A stretch of DNA of 64,000 nucleotides from Pseudomonas sp. Fl4BN1 (GTDB taxonomy: Bacteria; Pseudomonadota; Gammaproteobacteria; Pseudomonadales; Pseudomonadaceae): positions 62,001 through 126,000 of the forward strand of contig NZ_JAAARM010000006.1 of assembly GCF_009908285.1 (NCBI RefSeq), written 5' to 3'. Positions 33,415 to 42,988 of this stretch are shown here, piece after piece. The position numbers were made by a program, and so were the translations under genes. How positions within the stretch are numbered: the stretch's first letter is position 1; each line of letters begins with the position of its first letter. The notes below the pieces were generated by a model. The model saw only the letters and a program-made list of their open reading frames with translations. It made no database searches and was not told where the DNA came from.

Positions 33415-34761
33415 ATGGGTGAACTGAACGTTGCCACAGTCACACGCCAGCCCGGGGTTCTGCTGGTGGATGCTCAGGAGGAGATCCTCCAGCGTCTGCG
33501 CCAGTTGCTCAGCCCTCACCCTTACACGCTGCATTTCGCTCACGACGCCACCCAGGCCCTGCACGTCATGGCCACCCAGGAAGTGGACCTGGTGATCAGT
33601 GCTGCCCATCTGCCACAGATGGATGGCGCGACCCTTCTGGCGCGTATTCATCAGGATTACCCGGCGACCACACGCATATTGCTGACCGGCGATCCGGAGC
33701 TGACGCTGATCGCCAAGGCGATCAATGAGGGCGAGATCTACCGCTACCTGAGCAAGCCCTGGGATGACCAGGCGTTGCTGCTGACCTTGCGCCAGGCCCT
33801 GGAGCATCAGCATTCCGAGCGTGAACGCCAGCGCCTGGAGGCTTTGGCCCAGCAGCAGAACACTGAGCTCAAGGCACTTAACACCCTGCTGGAAAAACGC
33901 GTTGCCGCGCGTACCGCGGAGCTGCAGCAAACCGCCGATATGCTCGACCTGGCCTATGAGGAGCTCAAGCACAGTTATGCCACGGGTGCCGAGTTGTTCT
34001 CATTGCTGGTGAACCAGCGCCTGCCAGCGGATAAACAGACCAACCGGCGGATCATCGAACTGGTGCGAGCCTACTGCAAGGTCCAGGGGATCGACGCTGC
34101 CACGCAGCGGGATCTGGCCATGGCGGCGGCGCTGCACAACATCGGCAAGCTGAGTTGGAGCGACAGCATGATGATCACCCCGGCGGACCTGCTGCATCAT
34201 CATCAGCGCGAGCATTATCGGGCGTATCCGCAGCAGAGCGAGTCACTGTTGATGACCCTGGAGCCGGTGCAGGATGCCGCGCACCTGATCCGTCATCACC
34301 AGGAACATTGGGATGGCGGCGGTTTTCCCGATCGTCTCAAGGGTGAATTGATTCCCCTGGGCTCGCGCCTGCTCAAGCTGGCGGTGGATTTCATCGAGTT
34401 GCAGTGCGGGCTGATTCTCGAACGGCGGATGAACAGCGACGAAGCCCTGGTGTTCATCCGCAAGTACGCCGGTCGACTGTACGACCCCGAGTTGGTGGAA
34501 GGTTTCATTCAAGTGTGCTCGGTGTACCTCAGCGATGTGACCTTGGGCGATCCTTCGGTCAAGGTCCTGGGCACCCGGGAGCTGGCGGCGGGCATGGTCC
34601 TGGCGCGTAACCTGAATGCCAACAACGGCATGCTGCTGCTCAATGCCGGCAAGGTGCTCAACTTGCCCCTGGTGGACAAGCTGATCGCTTTTGAAACCAT
34701 GGAGGGCGCTCGTTACAGCGTGTTCGTCAAATTGCCGCCAGAGCCGCCGATGAGCACTTGA
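33415..34761 (+). CDS. Degenerate receiver plus degenerate HD-GYP protein
   Basis: The 448-residue protein has a receiver-like domain (1-120), a coiled coil (about 120-175) and an HD-GYP-like domain (180-360). The receiver phosphoacceptor is Ala63 (LVISAAHLPQMDG) and one acidic-pocket residue is Ala20 (LVDAQ), so phosphorylation looks impossible. In the HD-GYP part the HD pair is His231-Asn232 (LHNIGKL) and GYP reads GFP (HWDGGGFP). The loss of Asp should abolish metal-dependent c-di-GMP hydrolysis, as in PA2572 (YN-GYP) of P. aeruginosa. I infer a signal-binding or scaffold role. The ATG with GAGG seven bases upstream was preferred over one 13 codons earlier. Confidence 0.88.
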   Translation: MGELNVATVTRQPGVLLVDAQEEILQRLRQLLSPHPYTLHFAHDATQALHVMATQEVDLVISAAHLPQMDGATLLARIHQDYPATTRILLTGDPELTLIAKAINEGEIYRYLSKPWDDQALLLTLRQALEHQHSERERQRLEALAQQQNTELKALNTLLEKRVAARTAELQQTADMLDLAYEELKHSYATGAELFSLLVNQRLPADKQTNRRIIELVRAYCKVQGIDAATQRDLAMAAALHNIGKLSWSDSMMITPADLLHHHQREHYRAYPQQSESLLMTLEPVQDAAHLIRHHQEHWDGGGFPDRLKGELIPLGSRLLKLAVDFIELQCGLILERRMNSDEALVFIRKYAGRLYDPELVEGFIQVCSVYLSDVTLGDPSVKVLGTRELAAGMVLARNLNANNGMLLLNAGKVLNLPLVDKLIAFETMEGARYSVFVKLPPEPPMST

Positions 34762-34862
34762 GCGCGCGCTGCGTGCGGCTGGAAAAAATCCATCGGCAGG
34801 ATGACGACCTGCCGTCGGACATGTGATCCTTGCGCCTTTATTTTCAAGGTTGCCGGGTTCCC

Positions 34863-35297
34863 ATGTCGCTGTCTGCCACTGCTGTACCCTCCATCATCCG
34901 TATCGCCGCTGCCCTGTTGATTGGTGCCGACGGGCGTACCCTGCTGGTGCGCAAGCGCGGCACCCAGGCCTTCATGCAGCCCGGCGGCAAGATCGAAGTC
35001 GGTGAGCAGCCGGTGCATGCCCTGGCCCGTGAGCTGGAGGAAGAGCTGGGCTTGCGCATCGACCCGAGCCAGGCGCGCTACCTGCAGCAGTTCTCGGCAC
35101 CGGCGGCCAACGAGCCAGGATTCGAGGTCCAGGCTGAGGTGTTTCTGGTGCGTATCGACACACCGGTAACCCCAGCGGCGGAGATCGAGGAAGTGTGCTG
35201 GATCGATCCTGCCGGCGACGGTGATTTGTTCCTGGCGCCATTGACACGGGATCTGATCTTGCCGTTTTATCGCAAGGCTCAAGCGACCCTCGCCTGA
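34863..35297 (+). CDS. Nudix hydrolase
   Basis: The 144-residue protein has an intact nudix box: GGKIEVGEQPVHALARELEEELGL is split as GGKIEVGEQPV then ARELEEELG, with the REXXEE core. Nudix enzymes cleave nucleoside diphosphates linked to another moiety. The 'X' is not predictable here. The downstream genes for a LysE-type exporter, an NTF2-like protein and an acetyltransferase follow closely on the same strand and may be cotranscribed. The ATG at 34863 is preferred; a TTG 11 codons earlier is possible. Confidence 0.88.
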   Translation: MSLSATAVPSIIRIAAALLIGADGRTLLVRKRGTQAFMQPGGKIEVGEQPVHALARELEEELGLRIDPSQARYLQQFSAPAANEPGFEVQAEVFLVRIDTPVTPAAEIEEVCWIDPAGDGDLFLAPLTRDLILPFYRKAQATLA

Positions 35298-35321
35298 CCG
35301 CCCTTATTGCCAAGGACTGCC

Positions 35322-35960
35322 ATGATTCCACTTCCCGACTACCTGATCTTCGCCGCTGCTTCCCTGCTGATGGTGCTGACCCCGGGTCCGAACATGATCT
35401 ACCTGATTTCCCGTTCGATCTGCCAGGGTCGCAAGGCCGGAGTGACGTCGTTGCTGGGAGTCGTGGCAGGTTTCTTCGTCCACCTATTTGCTGCTGCGCT
35501 GGGCCTGACGGCGGTGTTCATGGCGGTGCCCATGGCCTACGAAGTGCTCAAGTGGGCCGGTGCCCTGTACCTGCTGTGGCTGGCTTGGCAGGCGCTCAAG
35601 CCTGGCGCACGGTCACCCTTCGAAGCCCAGCAACTGCCGGCGGACTCGCCTCGCAAGCTGGTGACCATGGGCTTTTTGACCAGCGCCCTGAACCCCAAGA
35701 TTGCGGTGTTCTACCTTTCGGTATTTCCGCAGTTCATCAATCCGGAGCACGGGTCGGTGTTTGCCCAGAGCATCATTCTCGGCCTGACCCAGATCAGCGT
35801 GAGCTTCTCGGTGAACCTGCTGATCGCGATGTTCGCTGCGGGGATCGCTTCGTGGTTCGTCAATAACCCCACCTGGCTCTCGGTGCAGCGTTATTTCATG
35901 GGTTTTGTACTGGCGGGACTGGCTGTGCGGTTGATGTTCGAACAGCGTCGAGTCAACTGA
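35322..35960 (+). CDS. LysE/RhtB family exporter
   Basis: The 212-residue membrane protein has six helices and the signature MVLTPGPNMIYLISRSICQGRKAG after the first helix, followed by GFLTSALNPKIAVFYLSVFPQF. This is the RhtB/LysE family of amino-acid exporters. The substrate may be threonine, homoserine or a similar compound. AAGGA precedes the ATG. It starts 24 bp after the nudix stop. Confidence 0.9.
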   Translation: MIPLPDYLIFAAASLLMVLTPGPNMIYLISRSICQGRKAGVTSLLGVVAGFFVHLFAAALGLTAVFMAVPMAYEVLKWAGALYLLWLAWQALKPGARSPFEAQQLPADSPRKLVTMGFLTSALNPKIAVFYLSVFPQFINPEHGSVFAQSIILGLTQISVSFSVNLLIAMFAAGIASWFVNNPTWLSVQRYFMGFVLAGLAVRLMFEQRRVN

Positions 35961-35975
35961 TCAAGGAGCCGTGTC

Positions 35976-36341
35976 ATGCCAGATTTTCCAAGCCCGGAAG
36001 CTGTAGTAGAGGAACAACTGCAGGCCTACAACTGCAAGGATGTGCAAGCCTGGCTGGCGACCTATGCGCTGGATGCTCGGCAATACGAGCATCCGGCCAC
36101 CTTGCTGGCCACGGGGCATGAAGAGATCCGCTCCCGTGCGGTGTTGCGCTTCCAGGAGCCCAACCTGCATGCCCGGCTGATCCAGCGTTCGGTCATGGGC
36201 AATGTGGTGATCGACCATGAACTGATCAGCCGGACCTTCGCCGACGGTACCGGAACCCTGGAGACCGTGGCGATCTATGAAGTGCAGGCGGGCAAGATCA
36301 AGTGCGCCTCATTCATTACCGGACAGAAGACCCTCGACTGA
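35976..36341 (+). CDS. NTF2-like (SnoaL/steroid isomerase fold) protein
   Basis: The 121-residue cone-shaped fold protein shows the family pattern: VVEEQLQAYNCKDVQAWLATYA at the N-terminus and HELISRTFADGTGTLETVAIYEV in the strands. These proteins are enzymes or ligand binders and cannot be assigned a substrate from sequence. It starts 15 bp after the LysE-type gene with an AAGGAG site and ends 2 bp before the acetyltransferase gene. Confidence 0.82.
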   Translation: MPDFPSPEAVVEEQLQAYNCKDVQAWLATYALDARQYEHPATLLATGHEEIRSRAVLRFQEPNLHARLIQRSVMGNVVIDHELISRTFADGTGTLETVAIYEVQAGKIKCASFITGQKTLD

Positions 36342-36343
36342 GT

Positions 36344-36847
36344 ATGCAGATCCAGCGCCTGACCCCTGAGGACGTGGAGCAATACCGGGTCTTGATGCTC
36401 GAAGCCTATGACCGCCACCCTCAGGCGTTCACCTCCAGTGTCCGCGAACGGGAAAAACTGCCCCTGGCCTGGTGGGCTGCGCGCCTGGACGGCGAGCTGG
36501 ACCTGCTGCTAGGGGCCTTTTCCGAGGGCCGCCTGCTGGGGATTGTCGGCCTGGCCTTCGAGCTACGCGAGAAAGCCCGGCACAAGGCGACTCTCTTTGG
36601 GCTTTACGTCACCGGCGAGCAGCGCAACAGCGGCCTGGGTTACCAACTGGTGCAGAGTCTGCTGGTCGAGGCCGCTGAATATGACGGGCTGCGCCTGGTG
36701 CAACTGACGGTGACGGCGGGAAATGATGCGGCCCTGTCCTTGTACCGACGCTGCGGCTTCGTCCAGTTCGGTCTTGAACCCCAGGCGGTGCGGGTCGCGG
36801 ATGACTACTTCGACAAGATCCACATGTGGCGCGAAGTGCCGCAGTGA
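36344..36847 (+). CDS. GNAT-family N-acetyltransferase
   Basis: The 167-residue product has the acetyl-CoA-binding motif A pattern LYVTGEQRNSGLGYQLVQSLL (R/Q-x-x-G-x-G/A form) and ends with the beta-5 region VTAGNDAALSLYRRCGFVQFG. Its substrate is unknown. The start lies 2 bp after the NTF2-like stop, so translation is probably coupled. This is the last gene of a four-gene run; a REP-like palindrome follows. Confidence 0.86.
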   Translation: MQIQRLTPEDVEQYRVLMLEAYDRHPQAFTSSVREREKLPLAWWAARLDGELDLLLGAFSEGRLLGIVGLAFELREKARHKATLFGLYVTGEQRNSGLGYQLVQSLLVEAAEYDGLRLVQLTVTAGNDAALSLYRRCGFVQFGLEPQAVRVADDYFDKIHMWREVPQ

Positions 36848-36868
36848 GCCGACTTGGACCCTGAGTAG

Positions 36869-36887
36869 GCCGGCTTGGCAAGCCGGC
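36869..36887. repeat. REP-like palindrome
   Basis: GCCGGCTTGGCAAGCCGGC forms an 8-bp stem with a 3-base loop. It lies between the convergent acetyltransferase and metR genes and may end their transcripts. Confidence 0.65.
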
Positions 36888-36921
36888 AGCTGCAGAGTCG
36901 AGGGCGGTTCGGGCCTTGGGA

Positions 36922-37839
36922 TCAGCGCACGGCGCTGACGCCGTCGAGGGTCGAGAACGAGGTGTCCTTGGCGGTCAGCAGGAAGTCGCGCATGTAGGGC
37001 GCATCCAGCATGTCGGCGCGAATCGCCGCGTACAGGGTGGCGAACAAGCCCTTTTCCCCCAGGCGCTTGGCCTTCACATAACCCCGTGAACTGTATTCAT
37101 GCAGGGCCCAGTGGGGCATGCCGCAGACACCACGGCCGCTGGCCACCAGTTGCATCATCATCACCGTCAGTTCCGAGGTGCGTACTTGCGCCGGCTCGAT
37201 GTCCGCCGGCTCCAGGAAGCGCGTGAAGATATCCAGGCGGTCGCGCTCCACCGGGTAGGTGATCAGGGTTTCCTTCAGCAAGTCTTCCGGGACGATGTAG
37301 GGCTTGTTCGCCAGCGCGTGCTGGTTGGCTACCGCGAGCATGGCCTCATAGGTGAACAGCGGCACGTAGGTGATGCCGCTCAGCTCCAGGGGATCGGAGG
37401 TCACCACCAGGTCCAGGTCACCCCGGGCCAGGGCCGGCAACGGTGCAAACGAGAAGCCGGAAGCCAGGTCCAGCTCCACTTCCGGCCAGGCGTCGCGGAA
37501 CTGGTCGATGGTTGGCATCAGCCACTGGAAGCAGCTGTGGCATTCAATGGCCATATGCAGGCGGCCTGCAGTGCCACCTGCCAGCCGGGAGATGTCGCGC
37601 TCGGCGCCACGCAGCAGCGGCAGGGCCGCATCTGCCAGTTGCAGCAGGCGCAGGCCGGCGCTGGTGAAACGCACCGGCTTGGTCTTGCGCACGAACAGTT
37701 GCATGCCCAGGCGCTCTTCAAGCTCCTTGAACTGGTGGGACAAGGCGGACTGGGTCAGGTGCAGGCGTTCGGCGGCTTCAACCAGGCTGTCGGCTTCGCG
37801 CAGGGCGTGCAGGGTCTTCAGGTGACGGATTTCGAGCAC
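36922..37839 (-). CDS. metR: LysR-type methionine regulator
   Basis: The 305-residue regulator starts VLEIRHLKTLHALREADSLV with a helix-turn-helix (AAERLHLTQSALSHQFKELEERLG) and an effector domain. MetR binds homocysteine and activates metE and other methionine genes. I prefer the GTG at 37839, preceded by GGAG at the right distance, since MetR proteins begin with (M)LEIRHLKTL; an ATG four codons upstream (37851) is the alternative. The gene is divergent from metE with about 107 bp between them, the classical arrangement. Confidence 0.92.
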   Translation of the reverse strand: MLEIRHLKTLHALREADSLVEAAERLHLTQSALSHQFKELEERLGMQLFVRKTKPVRFTSAGLRLLQLADAALPLLRGAERDISRLAGGTAGRLHMAIECHSCFQWLMPTIDQFRDAWPEVELDLASGFSFAPLPALARGDLDLVVTSDPLELSGITYVPLFTYEAMLAVANQHALANKPYIVPEDLLKETLITYPVERDRLDIFTRFLEPADIEPAQVRTSELTVMMMQLVASGRGVCGMPHWALHEYSSRGYVKAKRLGEKGLFATLYAAIRADMLDAPYMRDFLLTAKDTSFSTLDGVSAVR

Positions 37840-37881
37840 CAGGGTCTCCATGAGAAAATTTGATGATGAACACGAAAAGGT

Positions 37882-37894
37882 TGAGTTTGTCTCA
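37882..37894. promoter_or_regulatory. MetR-type binding box
   Basis: TGAGTTTGTCTCA is a perfect inverted repeat of the LysR T-N11-A type and resembles the MetR consensus TGAA-N5-TTCA. It lies in the metR-metE gap, 53 bp upstream of the metE start. Confidence 0.6.
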
Positions 37895-37946
37895 TGTTGC
37901 GCGGGCTGTCGACAATAGCGCCATCTTTTATAAGAAGGCACTTCCC

Positions 37947-40256
37947 ATGGCACTGGCCCACACCCTAGGTTTTCCTCGCATTGGCGTTGACCGTGAATTG
38001 AAAAAAGCCCTCGAGTCCTACTGGAAGGGCGACCTCGATCAGGACTCACTGCAACGGGTCGGTTGTGAACTGCGGGCCAGGCACTGGCAACTGCAGAAAG
38101 ACGCCGGCATCGATCTGCTGCCCGTGGGCGACTTCGCCTGGTACGACCAGGTACTGAGCCATTCCCTGACGTTCGGGGTGATTCCCCAGCGTTTTGACAG
38201 TACCCGCGATGCCCAGGGCCATCCGACCTTGAACACGTTGTTCGCCATGGCCCGTGGCGCCTCCACCCGCTGTTGCGGCGAACATGACCAGGCGCAATAT
38301 GCTCAGGAACTGACCAAGTGGTTCGACACCAACTACCACTACCTGGTCCCTGAATTCAGCGCGGACCAGTCGTTCAAACTGAGCTGGGAACAGTTGTTCG
38401 ACGAGGTCGACGAGGCCCGTGCCTTGGGGCATCAGGTCAAGCCGGTATTGATCGGGCCCTTGACCTACCTGTGGCTGGGCAAGGCCAAGGGCAACGGGTT
38501 CAACAAGCTCGACCTGCTGGAGCGCCTGCTGCCGCTGTACGGCGAGATCCTCAACCGTCTCAAGGCCCAGGGCGTGGAGTGGGTGCAGATCGACGAACCG
38601 ATCCTGACCCTCGACCTGCCCCAGGAATGGAAGAGCGCCTTCGAGCGCGCCTACCACGTCCTCCAGTACTCACCCCTGAAAAAGCTGGTGGCGACCTACT
38701 TCAGCGGTCTGGAGGACAACCTCGGGCTGGCGGTCGGGCTACCGGTGGACGGTCTGCACATCGATGCGGTGCGGGCCCCGGAACAACTGGGCCAGGTCCT
38801 TGATCGCCTGCCGACCTACAAGATCCTTTCGGTGGGCCTGGTCAATGGGCGCAACGTCTGGCGCTGCGAGTTGGAGCAGGCCCTGCAACAGTTGCAGGTG
38901 GCCCACGAGCGCTTTGGCGACAACTTGTGGGTCAGCAGTTCCTGTTCCTTGCTGCACAGCCCAGTGGACCTGTCGCGAGAAGATCAGTTGGATGCCGAGC
39001 TGAAAAGCTGGCTGGCTTTCGCCGTGCAGAAGTGCGGCGAGATATCGGTCCTGCGCGACGCCCTGAACGATCCCCAGGCTCCGGCGGTGCAGGCGGCCCT
39101 GGCGCAAAGCCGGGCGGTGCAGGCCAGTCGTGGGCAATCGCCGAGGATTCACAAAGCCCAGGTCCAGGCACGGATCAAGGCCATCAGCGCCGCTGACAGC
39201 CAACGCCGATCGCCCTTTGTTCAACGCATCAAGCAACAGCGGGCGCGGCTCAAGCTGCCGGTCTTTCCGACGACCACCATCGGCTCTTTCCCGCAGACCC
39301 CTTCGATCCGCCTGGCACGCCAGGCCTACAAGCAAGGCAAGTTGTCGCTCAACGATTACACCGATGCGATGCACCACGAGATCCGTCATGCGGTGGAGAT
39401 CCAGGAACGTTTGGGGCTGGATGTCCTGGTTCACGGCGAAGCTGAACGCAACGACATGGTCGAGTACTTTGCCGAGCAACTGGACGGCTACCTGTTTACT
39501 CGTTTTGGCTGGGTCCAGAGCTACGGTTCCCGCTGCGTCAAGCCCGCGATCATCTATGGCGACCTGAGCCGTCCCCAGGCCATGACCGTGGACTGGATCC
39601 AGTACGCCCAGAGCCTCACCGACAAGGTCATGAAGGGCATGCTCACCGGCCCGGTGACCATGCTCATGTGGTCCTTCCCCCGGGAAGACGTGTCACGCAA
39701 GGTCCAGGCTCAACAGTTGGCCCTGGCATTGCGTGATGAGGTTGAGGATCTGGAGCAGGCCGGGATCAAGATCGTGCAGATCGACGAGGCGGCGTTCCGC
39801 GAAGGCCTGCCGCTGCGCCGGGCGCAATGGCAGGAGTACCTGGATTGGGCGGTGCAAGCCTTCCGCCTGAGTGCGTCCGGGGTGCGGGACGACACCCAGA
39901 TCCACACCCACATGTGCTACAGCGAGTTCAACGATGTGATCCAGTCGATTGCCGCCATGGATGCCGACGTGATCACCATTGAGACCTCCCGTTCGGACAT
40001 GGAGTTACTGCAGGCCTTCGAGGCGTTCGACTACCCCAACGACATCGGCCCGGGGGTGTATGACATCCACTCGCCACGGGTGCCGGACACCGCCGAGATG
40101 GTCAAGTTGATGAGTAAGGCTGTCCAGCGGATCCCCGCCGAGCGGCTGTGGGTCAACCCGGACTGCGGCCTGAAGACCCGCGGCTGGCCGGAAGCCGAAG
40201 CGGCGCTGGTGAACATGGTGGCGGCGGCTCGGCAACTGCGCAACCAGTTGGCCTGA
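37947..40256 (+). CDS. metE: Cobalamin-independent methionine synthase
   Basis: The 769-residue enzyme transfers a methyl group from 5-methyltetrahydropteroyl-triglutamate to homocysteine. The N-terminal half begins [20 protein letters not shown]. The C-terminal catalytic half begins near [10 protein letters not shown] and holds the zinc ligands in HTHMCYSEF (His, Cys), IETSRSD (Glu) and [11 protein letters not shown] (Cys). The ATG follows an AAGG site. It is divergent from metR. The window shows no cobalamin-dependent MetH. Confidence 0.97.
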   Translation: MALAHTLGFPRIGVDRELKKALESYWKGDLDQDSLQRVGCELRARHWQLQKDAGIDLLPVGDFAWYDQVLSHSLTFGVIPQRFDSTRDAQGHPTLNTLFAMARGASTRCCGEHDQAQYAQELTKWFDTNYHYLVPEFSADQSFKLSWEQLFDEVDEARALGHQVKPVLIGPLTYLWLGKAKGNGFNKLDLLERLLPLYGEILNRLKAQGVEWVQIDEPILTLDLPQEWKSAFERAYHVLQYSPLKKLVATYFSGLEDNLGLAVGLPVDGLHIDAVRAPEQLGQVLDRLPTYKILSVGLVNGRNVWRCELEQALQQLQVAHERFGDNLWVSSSCSLLHSPVDLSREDQLDAELKSWLAFAVQKCGEISVLRDALNDPQAPAVQAALAQSRAVQASRGQSPRIHKAQVQARIKAISAADSQRRSPFVQRIKQQRARLKLPVFPTTTIGSFPQTPSIRLARQAYKQGKLSLNDYTDAMHHEIRHAVEIQERLGLDVLVHGEAERNDMVEYFAEQLDGYLFTRFGWVQSYGSRCVKPAIIYGDLSRPQAMTVDWIQYAQSLTDKVMKGMLTGPVTMLMWSFPREDVSRKVQAQQLALALRDEVEDLEQAGIKIVQIDEAAFREGLPLRRAQWQEYLDWAVQAFRLSASGVRDDTQIHTHMCYSEFNDVIQSIAAMDADVITIETSRSDMELLQAFEAFDYPNDIGPGVYDIHSPRVPDTAEMVKLMSKAVQRIPAERLWVNPDCGLKTRGWPEAEAALVNMVAAARQLRNQLA

Positions 40257-40320
40257 CCCTCAATCGGCAGGCGCACCGGACGGCGTTGCGGTTGCCGGCG
40301 AGGATGATCTTGCGCGGCTC

Positions 40321-40346
40321 TTCGCCGGCACATCGGCTCCTGCAAG
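40321..40346. repeat. Degenerate REP copy
   Basis: TTCGCCGGCACATCGGCTCC matches the REP core apart from three bases. A weaker inverted relative lies just upstream (GTTGCCGGCGAGG, 40291-40303). Confidence 0.6.
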
Positions 40347-40457
40347 GTCGTGACCGCTGGGCAATCTTCATCAAACTGTCACGCAACTGTGGCAGCGCGA
40401 ATCATCGAAGTTCATCAGACTCGCGCTCTACTGGGGTTCTGCGTTTCGGTGTTTTCC

Positions 40458-41492
40458 ATGCGGGCAAGATTGTTTTCCACTGTCGTCCTGCTGGCCGGGC
40501 TTGTGCTCGGCCAGTTGTCTTTTGCGGCTTCGCGTTGCGATATCAACGTCGCGACTCAACGGGTCGACCTGCCCGAGGTGAGCCTGGCTTACCAGAGCAT
40601 CGGGCGTACCTCCGATCCAGCGCTATTGCTGGTCATGGGCCTGGGCGGACAACTGATCCATTGGCCGGATGAGGTGGTGGTGGCCTTGTGTCAGCAAGGC
40701 TTTCGAGTGATCCGTTATGACAACCGCGATGTCGGCCTGTCCACTTGGCGCCAGGCACCGGCCAGCGCCAATCTGACCTTCGAAGTGTTGCGCTACAAGC
40801 TCGGCTTGCCGGTGGCCGCGCCTTATACCCTGAGCGATATGGCCGATGACGCCCTGGGCCTGATGGATGCACTGCATGTCGAGCAGTTCCATGTGCTGGG
40901 GGCGAGCATGGGCGGCATGATTGCCCAGCACCTGGCGGCCATGGCGCCGCAGCGGGTCGAGAGTTTGACGCTGATCATGACCAGTTCCGGTGCCGAAGGC
41001 CTGCCGGCGCCGAATGCCGCGCTGGTGCAGTTGCTTTCCCGGCGCAACGCGCCGAGCCGCGAAGCGGCCCTGGAGCAGCAGGCGGACCTGCTGGCGGCAC
41101 TGGGCAGCCCGAAGGTCACGGATGATCGCCAGGCGCTGCTGCATCAGGCCGCAGTCGCCTATGACCGGGCGTTCAATCCGGAAGGGGTCAAGCGCCAGAT
41201 CATGGCGATTCTCGCCGAGCCGAGCCGGGTGGCCCTGCTCAAGCAATTGCGGGTGCCGACCCTGGTGGTGCATGGCACTGCCGATCCGTTGTTACCGGTG
41301 ATGCACGGGGTGCACCTGGCAGCGCATATCCAGGGCAGTCAGTTGAAACTGATACCGGGGCTGGCCCACCGTTTCCAGGAAGCCTTCAAGGCACCACTGC
41401 TGGCGGCGGTGCTGCCGTATCTGCGAAGCCATCGCGAAGACACTTCCCACTGGGCACAGATCGAGCCGGCGGATACCACCCACATTCTGTAG
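40458..41492 (+). CDS. Exported alpha/beta hydrolase
   Basis: The 344-residue protein starts with a signal peptide ([20 protein letters not shown], cut near FAA/S). It carries the hydrolase triad: Ser in GASMGGM, Asp in [10 protein letters not shown] and His in [16 protein letters not shown] after the second strand is the usual pattern of haloperoxidase/esterase-like members. It is probably a periplasmic or secreted esterase/lipase; the substrate is unknown. The ATG at 40458 was chosen as the start of the signal peptide. Confidence 0.82.
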   Translation: MRARLFSTVVLLAGLVLGQLSFAASRCDINVATQRVDLPEVSLAYQSIGRTSDPALLLVMGLGGQLIHWPDEVVVALCQQGFRVIRYDNRDVGLSTWRQAPASANLTFEVLRYKLGLPVAAPYTLSDMADDALGLMDALHVEQFHVLGASMGGMIAQHLAAMAPQRVESLTLIMTSSGAEGLPAPNAALVQLLSRRNAPSREAALEQQADLLAALGSPKVTDDRQALLHQAAVAYDRAFNPEGVKRQIMAILAEPSRVALLKQLRVPTLVVHGTADPLLPVMHGVHLAAHIQGSQLKLIPGLAHRFQEAFKAPLLAAVLPYLRSHREDTSHWAQIEPADTTHIL

Positions 41493-41526
41493 GTGCTGGC
41501 TTGGCCTTGGGCAATGGCGAAAGCCC

Positions 41527-41561
41527 TTTGCCGGCAGCCGGCTGCTACTTCTGTAGCAACC
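41527..41561. repeat. Diverged REP element
   Basis: TTTGCCGGCAGCCGGCTGCT followed by TCTGTAGCAACCGG looks like a mutated REP copy between the convergent hydrolase and sigma-54 regulator genes. Confidence 0.5.
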
Positions 41562-41590
41562 GGTGTGCAGGGGATGGAGGAGGTAGCCTC

Positions 41591-42988
41591 TCAGCGGACG
41601 ATCTTGTCGACCTGGATGCCCAGCTTCTTCAGCCGGTACCAGAAGCTGCGTTCGGAAATACCAATCATCTGTGCCGCTGCGGCCTGGACACCGTTGCTTT
41701 GGTGCAGGGCGGCGAGAATGTAGGCTTTTTCCACTTCGGCCAGGGCCGCGTCTAGGTCGCTGGGCACTTGCGGGCCAACGCTGATCGAGGTGCCGGCCTC
41801 GGCCCCCTGTGGCTGGCTGCCGAACAGATATCCCGGCAGGTCAGTCTCTTCGATGACCTGGCCCGAGGCGACGATGGTCGCGCGCTCGACGCAGTTCTGC
41901 AGTTCGCGAATATTCCCGGGCCAGGCGTAGCTGGCCATTGCCTGCAAGGCTTCCGGGCTGAATCCGCTAATGCGTTTGCCGGCAGTGGCGCCCAGGCTGT
42001 GGGCGAAGTGCCGGGCCAGCAGGGCGATGTCCTCGACCCGCTCACGCAACGCCGGCAGGGGAATCGGGAACACGTTGAGGCGGTAGTACAGATCCTCGCG
42101 GAACTCTTTGTTGGCCACGGCTTCCAGCAGGTTCTTGTTGGTTGCCGCGATCACCCGTACATCGACTTTGCGCTCCCGGGGATCACCCACCGGCTCGATC
42201 ACCCGTTCCTGCAGGGCGCGGAGGATCTTGGCCTGCAAGGCCAGGGGCATATCACCGACTTCATCGAGGAATAGGGTGCCCTTGTCGGCCTGCTGAAAGC
42301 GTCCGACCCGGTCAGCCACCGCACCGGTAAAAGCGCCCTTGCGATGGCCGAACATCTCGCTTTCAAGCAAGCCCTCGGGAATCGCTGCGCAATTGACTGC
42401 GACAAATGGCTTGTCGGCGCGATTGCCGTGCTTGTGGATGGCTCGGGCGACCATTTCCTTGCCGGTACCGCTTTCCCCGGTCAGGAGAATGGTGGCGCTG
42501 CTTTCCCGTACCGAGTCCACCGCCTGCAGCACCCGGCGAAAGGCCGGGCTGTCGCCCACCAGGCTGTCGAATTGCTGTTGCTCTTCGAGCTCGGCACGCA
42601 TGCGCTGGTTGTCTTTGAGGATGTCGCGAAACTGCAGGGCCTTGCTGACGGTGATGTCCAACTCGTCGATGTCGAAGGGCTTGGCAATGTAGTCGTAGGC
42701 GCCATTGCGCATGGACTGCACGGCGTTTTTCACTGTGCTGTAGGCGGTCATCACGATCACCGGCAGCTGCGGGTAACGCTGTTTGATCTCCGCCAGCAAC
42801 TGCGGGCCGTCCATGCCGGGCATGCGCCAGTCACTGATCACCAGGTCGATGTCTTCCTGCTCCAGCACCTTGAGGGCGTGCAGGCCATTGCTCGCAGTGA
42901 ATACCTGGATGCCGTTCTGGCTCAGAGCCGACGACAACAGGTCACAGAGTTTCGGTTCGTCATCAACCACCAGCAGGTTATGCGTCAT
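41591..42988 (-). CDS. Sigma-54-dependent NtrC-type response regulator (last gene of the cluster)
   Basis: The 465-residue activator has a receiver (Asp in LVISDWRMPG), an AAA+ domain with Walker A GESGTGKE, the sigma-54 contact loop GAFTGA (KGAFTGAVADRVG) and Walker B TLFLDEVGD, and a C-terminal Fis-type helix-turn-helix (NGVQAAAAQMIGISERSFWYRLKKLGI). It activates RpoN promoters when phosphorylated. It overlaps the kinase gene by 11 bp and closes the six-gene operon that starts at 48843, so it likely activates the sigma-54 promoter upstream of its own operon. The family is certain, the target is inferred. Confidence 0.92.
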   Translation of the reverse strand: MTHNLLVVDDEPKLCDLLSSALSQNGIQVFTASNGLHALKVLEQEDIDLVISDWRMPGMDGPQLLAEIKQRYPQLPVIVMTAYSTVKNAVQSMRNGAYDYIAKPFDIDELDITVSKALQFRDILKDNQRMRAELEEQQQFDSLVGDSPAFRRVLQAVDSVRESSATILLTGESGTGKEMVARAIHKHGNRADKPFVAVNCAAIPEGLLESEMFGHRKGAFTGAVADRVGRFQQADKGTLFLDEVGDMPLALQAKILRALQERVIEPVGDPRERKVDVRVIAATNKNLLEAVANKEFREDLYYRLNVFPIPLPALRERVEDIALLARHFAHSLGATAGKRISGFSPEALQAMASYAWPGNIRELQNCVERATIVASGQVIEETDLPGYLFGSQPQGAEAGTSISVGPQVPSDLDAALAEVEKAYILAALHQSNGVQAAAAQMIGISERSFWYRLKKLGIQVDKIVR

